Shown here: one piece after another, positions 58,104 to 64,000 of the stretch
Layout: each line of letters starts with the position of its first letter
How positions within the stretch are numbered: the first letter of the stretch is position 1
Assembly: GCA_933207985.1 (NCBI GenBank)
Contig: OW240917.1
Span: 105,000,756-105,064,755 of the forward strand
Direction of reading: 5' to 3'
Length of the DNA stretch: 64,000 bases
From: Pelobates cultripes
Lineage: Eukaryota > Chordata > Amphibia > Anura > Pelobatidae
The notes under the pieces: generated by a model
What the model saw: only the letters and a program-made list of their open reading frames with translations
The model's database searches: none
Told to the model about the DNA's origin: nothing
Position numbers and translations under genes: made by a program

Positions 58104-58395
58104 GGGGGGGGGGGGGGGGGGTGGGGAGGGGGAGGGTGGTGAGGCTGGTGGGGGTGAGAAGGCTGAGGGTGGTGAGGCTGAGGGTGGTGAGGCTGGTGGG
58201 GGGGTGGGGAGGCTGGTGGGGGGAGCCTGAGGGTGGTGAGGCTGGTGGGGAGGCTGAGGTGGAGGCTGGGGTGGGGTGGGGAGGTTGGTGAGGGGTGGGG
58301 AGGCTGAGGGTGGTGAGGCTGGTGGGGGGAGGCTGAGGGTGGTGAGGCTGGTGGGGGGCGGGGGAGGCTGGTGGGGGGAGGCTGAGGGTGGTGAG
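58014..58395 (+). repeat. Poly-G run and GGTGAGGCTGAGGGT minisatellite
   Basis: An almost pure G run of about 70 bp with two T interruptions (58049-58121), then G-rich units. A potential G-quadruplex region; the exact G count is uncertain because sequencing homopolymers is error-prone. Confidence 0.9.
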
Positions 58396-58800
58396 GGAGC
58401 CTACCTTCTCTTCCCTGGTGGTCCAGTGGCCACTTCTTCCGGTCTGCAGCTCCGCAGATCTGCAGACCGTGTAATATCGCGAGACCATCAGAGCGTTGCG
58501 GTGGTAACCCGCAGCAACGCTCTGATTGGCCAATTCTCACGAGACACATGGTCTGCAGCTCTGCTCACTGCGGAGCTGCAGACCTGTGTCTGTGATGGTG
58601 GCCGGGTAGCCAGGAGGGGCCTCGCACCCGGCGGCATACTTGGCAAGCCGCTGGGCCCCCTCCTGGTGTCAGGTCCTCGGTCGCTGACCGAGGACCTGAC
58701 ACAGTCTGCCATAAGGAGTTTAGGTGGCCGCGAGGCCCCAGCCAACGCGAGACCTTAGGCGGCCGCCTAAACCGCCTAAACCGCCTAAACCGTCTAATTA
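58396..58800. other. GC-rich palindromic block in the composite hAT
   Basis: Contains reverse-complement segments around gcagctccgcagatctgcag and gtcctcggtcgctgaccgaggac (a perfect short palindrome near 58674-58696). It then has three copies of cgcctaaac (58767-58790). Probably the other end of a nested MITE. No gene. Confidence 0.5.
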
Positions 58801-59215
58801 GAGAGCCGCGGTGCATTAAACAGGGAGTTTGGTCTGTCACTGTGAAGCGGGCGTAACCCTTACACTACCTGATCGATACAACATCATACCTGATGTTTTA
58901 AAGCACATTATTCCAAACAATTTAGGAATGTTAGGTGATTTATGCCCTTTATGGATTAAAACCAGACTCTGCATCAACTATGTAATTTTCCATGGGAGTT
59001 TTGCCATGGATCCCCCTCCGGCATGCCACAGTCCAGGTGTTAGTCCCCTTGAAACAACTTTTCCATCAGAAAGAGTCCCTGTGGGTTTTAAAATTCTCCT
59101 GCCTATTGAAGTCTATGGCGGTTCGCCCGGTTCGCCGGTTCGCGAACATTTGCGGAAGTTCGCGTTCACCGTTCGCGAAAGGAAATTTTATGTTCGCAAC
59201 ATCACTAGGTGTCAA

Positions 59216-60095
59216 TCATAGTGGTACATATCAGAATTACTACATTTCCATTAAAAATACCACACATTTTAACATAAACTATTGAAATAAAATGGCTGTT
59301 TGTTAAAACATAATATACACCATACCACTGGTATTCTGGAGTGTCTACTTTCCCAAATGGTAGATATTTGTGGGCTAATTGAAACTGTGACAAAGCTCCA
59401 AAATGAGACAACCCCTATTAAATCCATCTATCAAACTTCTAACTGTAAAACTGAAATGGTAAAGTCTCATATATGGCACTGTAACTTCCCAGGATATTGG
59501 CAAATTCACACATTTCTTTATAATTAGTGGGTCATCACATTATTGTACATTTTTATGCTTTGAGCGTTTCAGTGTCATTGTCTGGAAAAAACAAATTTTG
59601 TGTGCAGGATCTGAATGGACAGAATAAATGCCTAGTTTAGAAATGTTGTTTAATAGACTGCATCTCTCTGTCATATGATTAGTTATACGTGGAAAAAGAT
59701 AAATGCAGATTTAATGGAAAGCCTTCGGAAAAAAACATGATTCAAATGATCCTTCTTTTTGTCTGTCTTATAAATATTAGATTTGAACAGTGAAGGGGTA
59801 AATATAATTTTATGAAATTGATGTTTATTATAGGTTTCAACAAACAACATACACACTCATTTTGGCAGCATCAATTTATGGTATGTGACTTTCTTCTTCA
59901 TTAGTTTTGTTGCTGATTTATTTCTACTATCAACTAGCCATTCAGATTAATTTGCAATACAGTGACATATGTCTGTACGAGATCTTCACTAGCAACTGGG
60001 GATGATTATATGGTGGGATTAAAAAAAAAATACTCAGAAAAGTTAATTTAAAAAAATAAGACTATCTGTTATTAAAAAATAATCACTTATTTGAT
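59216..60095. other. Old repeat and AT-rich spacer right of the hAT
   Basis: 59300-59530 resembles piggyBac 3' non-coding text (gagtgtctactttccc, compare 3977) and shares a phrase with 56033-56066. The rest is AT-rich with no gene. Confidence 0.45.
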
Positions 60096-60530
60096 TTTTT
60101 TTAGTTCTATGTGACATTTTAACTGTGTAATACTGTTTGCTTTTACTGCAATAAAATACACATATTTGTATTCAGCGATGTCTCACATGTAAAGCAGTAC
60201 CCCCTATGTACAGGTTTTATGGTGTTTTGGGAAGTTACACGGTCAAATATAGCATGTTAAATTTTTCAGTTTTTTCACATTGAAATTCGCCAGATTAGTT
60301 ATGTTGCATTTGAGACCATATGTTAGCCCTGGAATGAGAATTACCCCCATGATGGCATACCATTTGCAATAGTAGACAACCCAAGGTATTGCAAATGGGG
60401 TATGTTAAGTCTTTTTTAGTAGCCACTTGGTTACAAACACTGGCCAAACCTAGTGTTAATATTTGTTTGTGTGTGAAAAATGCAAAAAACTATTTTGAAC
60501 GCCAATTTTGGCCAGTGTTTGTGTCAATTG
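60096..60530. mobile_element. piggyBac-family fragment, rearranged
   Basis: 60165-60430 is the reverse complement of the family interior seen at 19600-19840 and 30890-31130 (cagtaccccctatgtacagg, ccatgatggcataccatttg). Directly after it, 60450-60530 matches the same family in the forward direction (aatatttgtttgtgtgtgaa). The two halves are therefore inverted with respect to each other. No termini. Confidence 0.7.
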
Positions 60531-60599
60531 GTAAACTGAGTGTATTGGTTGTGTTAACCTGCTTTTTTTTTTTACCTGTTTTCTTGAGTGTATTTTATT

Positions 60600-61395
60600 T
60601 ATGTACAGTGGTACATATAGGTACCAATGACAAAGTTAGGGGAAGATGTAGGGATGTAGTTTGGAAGAAACTGAAGAAAATAAACATAGAGGTAGTATTT
60701 TCATATATATTACCTATGCCATGTACCAAAGTTGAAAGGCAGTGGGAAATTAGGATGATTAATTTGTGACTAAAGTTGTGATGTAAAAAGCAGGTTTGGC
60801 GTTTTAGAGCAATAAGTATGGAAATAAGCAAACCTGTTAATTATAAACCTGTAAGCTTAACTTCTGTGGCTGGGAAAGTATTTGAAGGGTTATTAAGGGA
60901 TAATATTCAGTTTTTCGGTTCGGTTTTAAATTGATTGCATTCTACGAAGAAGTAAGTAGAAGTACAGATCAATTCTTTGCAGAGGATGTGATCTACATGG
61001 ATTTTGCCAAGGCATTTGATATGGTTACACACAAAAGGTTAGTGTTCAAACTTAAATAAATTGGTAAATATGAAAATTCTTGTTCTTGGGTAGAACATGG
61101 CTTAAAAGATAGAGCACAGAGAGTTGCCATTAGTGGTATGTTTTCAAGCTGGACAAAAGTGGTAAGTAATATCCCTTAGCGGTGTGTTCTGGGACCACTT
61201 CTATTCAAAATATGTTGAAATAAGCATCGAAAGTCATTTGTCAGTATTTACAGGAGAAACAAAACTAAATAAGTTAATACAATGTGAGCAGGTTATTGCT
61301 ACGCTACAGAGGCATTTAGATAGATCAGGGGACTGGGCACTCAAATGGCAGATTAAATTTACTGTAGACAAAATGTTATGCACTTCAGGGTTCCC
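60600..61395 (+). pseudogene. CR1-type LINE remnant: esterase-like ORF end and RT
   Basis: 60608-60770 reads VVHIGTNDKVRGR and VVFSYILPMP, the pattern of the SGNH/esterase-like domain found in some CR1-clade ORFs. Then, across frames: KPVNYKPVSLTSVAGKVFE, YMDFAKAFDMVTHKRL (motif A, about 60995), LKDRAQRVAISGMFSSW, VLGPLLF (about 61187) and LKWQIKF...VDKMLC (about 61350). The YADD-type block is deleted between VLGPLLF and the last segment. Many stops. Confidence 0.8.
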
Positions 61396-61530
61396 GCCCC
61401 CCCAGCCCTCTGTATGCCAGTTCCCCTTCTTAAGCTCTGTGTGCATCTTCCCCCCAGTACTCTGTGTGCCTTTCAGCCCTCATCCCTCTGTGTGCCACTA
61501 CTCGGACTGCAGTAGAGGAGCTCCTTGTGT
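61386..61530 (+). repeat. C/T-rich minisatellite
   Basis: Units around ccagccctctgtatgccagt and 'ccctctgtgtgcc', similar to 30470-30780. It starts right at the break in the CR1 remnant. Confidence 0.6.
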
Positions 61531-62445
61531 GCACTTTCTGTCAGACCAGGTAGAGGTTACAGAAACTCCTCTACCATGGTTTGCAGCCTGGCCAAACTGT
61601 ATACAGTGACTGGCAGGAGGAGAGAGCTGTGCAGTGTACTCCCCTCCTGCCAGTCAGCCGGACTGCACCCATCAGGCCTGGTATACCCAAGGCAGCTTCC
61701 TAATTCTCTCAGCAGTTGTGCCAGCCCTGGGTGCAGGGATATGTATTATATATGTGTAGCTTTGTTTCATACAGATATTAGGAGCTCTAATGCATGTGCT
61801 ACTTTTTTTTTTTCTTTCTTGGTCTCTCTAGGATTTCTACAACTCTGTCTTTTTCTCTACCCTAAAGTGTCTCTAACACCAACTTCCCTCAGTCAATTTA
61901 GTTATTATATCTATTGCAGAGCTAAATCAAGATTTATTGGAAACCATGTCAAGGAACACATTAAGGACAATTCCAATTTGTTTGTGCTCCATTGTTGAAA
62001 GGTGTGATTCCTTATTGTCATTTTACATTCCAGTCAGAATTTGCATTTCATTTTGTTATTTTTATTATATTTTTTTCTATTTGTTTTTTTTCCGTTAAGG
62101 TTTTTTATGCAATTTGTGGAACTACTAGGATTTTATTTAATATGGCTCTAAGCTTTTTTTTCTAATATATAATCTTTTCTATTTTCCAAAGACAAATCAG
62201 GACACACTATATAATACATGATTTGTTTTACAGCATTAGCCCATTGCTCCATTAAGCTCTGCTCTTAACCAGCAGTTCGTCTTAAAGTGCCCCGTACACA
62301 TAAAAAAAATAACATAACACTCTATACATAACAAGTATACAGAATTACCTCTAATAAATATATAGTATGATAAAGAAAAATGACAAACAAACATAAATTA
62401 TATACATCACAAACATATACAAGGCCAGATATAAAATCTTTAAAG

Positions 62446-62496
<51 letters not shown>

Positions 62497-62898
62497 TAAA
62501 TCCTATTTTTTCCCTTCCTTTCTTCAGATTCCTTCTGAGAGAGAGAGACCTGGGAGAGAGAGCACAAGCAATCAGGCAGACCCCCTGTGGACCCATATAA
62601 AAAATTACCACAATATTCACTAATACCAGGGGAAGCTCTGAGCTTTTGATTTTTTTCTGATGATAACATTTTGAGATCTCTTGTAGGTTCTGTTTAAAGC
62701 ACGAGCACAACATTGACATAATTATATAGATCATGGCCTTACAGACTCATAGATCGTACAGCCTCTATGCAAATAACCTGAATAATAAGAGCTCAGATCT
62801 TTTCATCTACCTTATTGCACACTGTGTTTAATTTAGTAGTTAATAAGTCCTGTTATGTTTATTGCCTGCAAGAGCCTACAACAACGTAATGTGTTTAT
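61531..62898. other. Unassigned spacer with TA microsatellite
   Basis: No supported gene. A perfect TA run lies at about 62450-62488. 61600-61660 contains a short inverted repeat (ctggcaggaggag against ctcctgccag). Confidence 0.5.
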
Positions 62899-63499
62899 TT
62901 AACCCCTTAAGGACGGAGCCAAATGTACACATCGTGAACAAAACAAAATGTAAACAAAACCTGGCATTTGCGCTACATGTCTGTCCAACCGTAATTCACC
63001 TCTTTCATATTAAATGCACCCACCCTTATTATATATCATTTTATTCAGGGGAAACAGGGCTTTCATTTAATATCAAATATTTAGCTATGAAACATAATTT
63101 AATATGAAACAAATGGGAGAAAATAAGATTTTTATTTTATTTTTTTAGTTCTACATGACATTTTAACGGTCAATGTCATAACACTGTTTGCTTTTACTGC
63201 AATAAAATACACATATTTGTATTCAGCAAAGTCTCACGTGTAAAACAGTACCCCCTGTGTACAGGTTTTATGACGTTTTGGGAAGTTACAGGGTCAAATA
63301 TAACACGTTACATTTGAAATTGAAATTCGCCAGATTGGTTATGTTGCCTTTGTGTATAAAGCACATGTGAATCTATATGTGTATATATATATAATTTGTT
63401 TTAAATATTTTTATTTATATATAGGTATATATATACTGATATATACATATATATTTATGTATGCAGATATGTATTTTATTTCGTTCTACATGTATTTTG

Positions 63500-63550
<51 letters not shown>

Positions 63551-63731
63551 TCACAATACAGTTAGAACAAAATAACACACATCTATATATTTTTTAATTA
63601 TTTATTTTTAATTATTTTTTTAATTTTATTTTTTAACGTATTTACATTTTAATTTTATATATTATATATAAATATATATAACAATAATTATATATATATA
63701 TATTTAATCAGTATCAGTCTACGTAATTTGA

Positions 63732-63777
<46 letters not shown>

Positions 63778-63815
63778 TATATATATATTAATATTAAAAT
63801 ACACTAGACAGTATA

Positions 63816-63870
<55 letters not shown>

Positions 63871-63874
63871 TTAG

Positions 63875-63960
<86 letters not shown>

Positions 63961-64000
63961 TATATATATAATCTAAGTATACATTTTTTTTTTACACTTT
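62899..64000 (+). mobile_element. piggyBac-type element, right end beyond the window
   Basis: TTAA at 62899-62902, then CCCCTTAAGGACGGAGCC. The interior 63150-63350 matches 60100-60300 (tactgcaataaaatacacat, then cagtaccccctgtgtacagg). After 63370 it becomes AT palindromes and long TA runs. No transposase and no 3' terminus before the window ends. Confidence 0.75.
63500..63975. repeat. Long TA microsatellites
   Basis: TA runs at about 63503-63544, 63736-63772, 63818-63869 and 63878-63950, then GAGAGAGA and more TA. All are inside the terminal piggyBac-type element. Confidence 0.9.

Larger units (their letters stand above)
56166..59215 (+). mobile_element. Composite hAT element with minisatellites
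   Basis: Body 56174-59207 (3034 bp), flanked by a perfect 8-bp duplication GGTGTCAA (56166-56173 and 59208-59215). Terminal inverted repeat TAGTGATGT at the left, ACATCACTA at the right. From left to right it holds a conserved 5' end, a C-rich minisatellite (56533-57205), a hAT-like MITE end (57303-57360), 120-147-bp tandem repeats, a short open frame, poly-G and a G-rich minisatellite. A GC-rich palindromic block and the conserved 3' end follow. No transposase catalytic domain remains. Its ends recur at 30068 and 46256. Confidence 0.88.

Noticed and set aside
56453..58758. Pro/His/Thr-rich and Gly-rich open frames of 140-216 codons
   Set aside because: They arise from C-rich and G-rich minisatellites and a poly-G run. 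Only the first 70 codons from 57805 have non-repetitive sequence, and these are reported separately at low confidence.
1..64000. CRISPR arrays, bacterial operons, tRNA or rRNA genes
   Set aside because: No repeat-spacer pattern, ribosome-binding-site-led gene chains or cloverleaf sequences were seen; the content is vertebrate transposons.

Overview
The window looks like repeat-rich, gene-poor nuclear DNA of a vertebrate, most likely an amphibian (probably a frog). The grounds are the mix of element families: Penelope-like elements with GIY-YIG endonucleases, CR1 and L2 LINEs, an L1-like LINE, a chromodomain Ty3/gypsy element, TTAA-flanked piggyBac elements whose ends read CCCCTTAAGGAC, and hAT elements with 8-bp duplications. 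Long AT, TG/CA and G/C-rich tracts lie between them. I found no host protein-coding gene, tRNA, rRNA or CRISPR array. The species cannot be fixed from sequence alone.

Layout. 1-1465: unassigned. 1466-4835: a piggyBac element whose broken transposase carries a CR1 insertion and a fragment of an LTR family that I call LTR-A. 4836-about 7900: 5'-truncated Penelope-like element (PLE1) with an open 459-codon reverse transcriptase/GIY-YIG frame and a hammerhead-like fold in its 3' region. 8600-11400: older PLE2, split by a gypsy-type LTR. 11706-12739: complete solo LTR-A. 15027-15327: foldback with arms of about 137 bp. 15507-17257: hAT element filled with strand-switching TG/CA minisatellite. 18907-21040: short piggyBac derivative. 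23822-25420: two CR1-type fragments. 26690-27880: decayed PLE3. 30068-31850: hAT and piggyBac fragments.

32395-46000 is the most structured part. An L1-like LINE (ORF1 with a 467-bp tandem duplication, then ORF2) is split at 36734-37943 by a complete solo LTR-A. It is cut off at 40401 by a third LTR-A, which is itself split by a chromodomain gypsy element (40700 to the gap at 45626-45725).

46010-64000: a 91-bp minisatellite, a hAT 3' end, L2 and CR1 fragments, a degenerate telomere-like tract, a 3.0-kb composite hAT element (56174-59207) with inverted G/C-rich minisatellites and a long poly-G run, and further piggyBac-family pieces that run off the right edge in AT microsatellites.

The genes do not form a pathway. 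They are selfish elements of different ages, and the nesting gives their order of arrival. Nearly all coding regions carry frameshifts or stops; the PLE1 C-terminal frame is the main exception. I found no convincing new multi-gene system. The best leads are the unclassified LTR-A family, the nested L1-like/LTR-A/gypsy locus, the hammerhead-like fold, the two minisatellite-bearing hAT elements and the large foldback.
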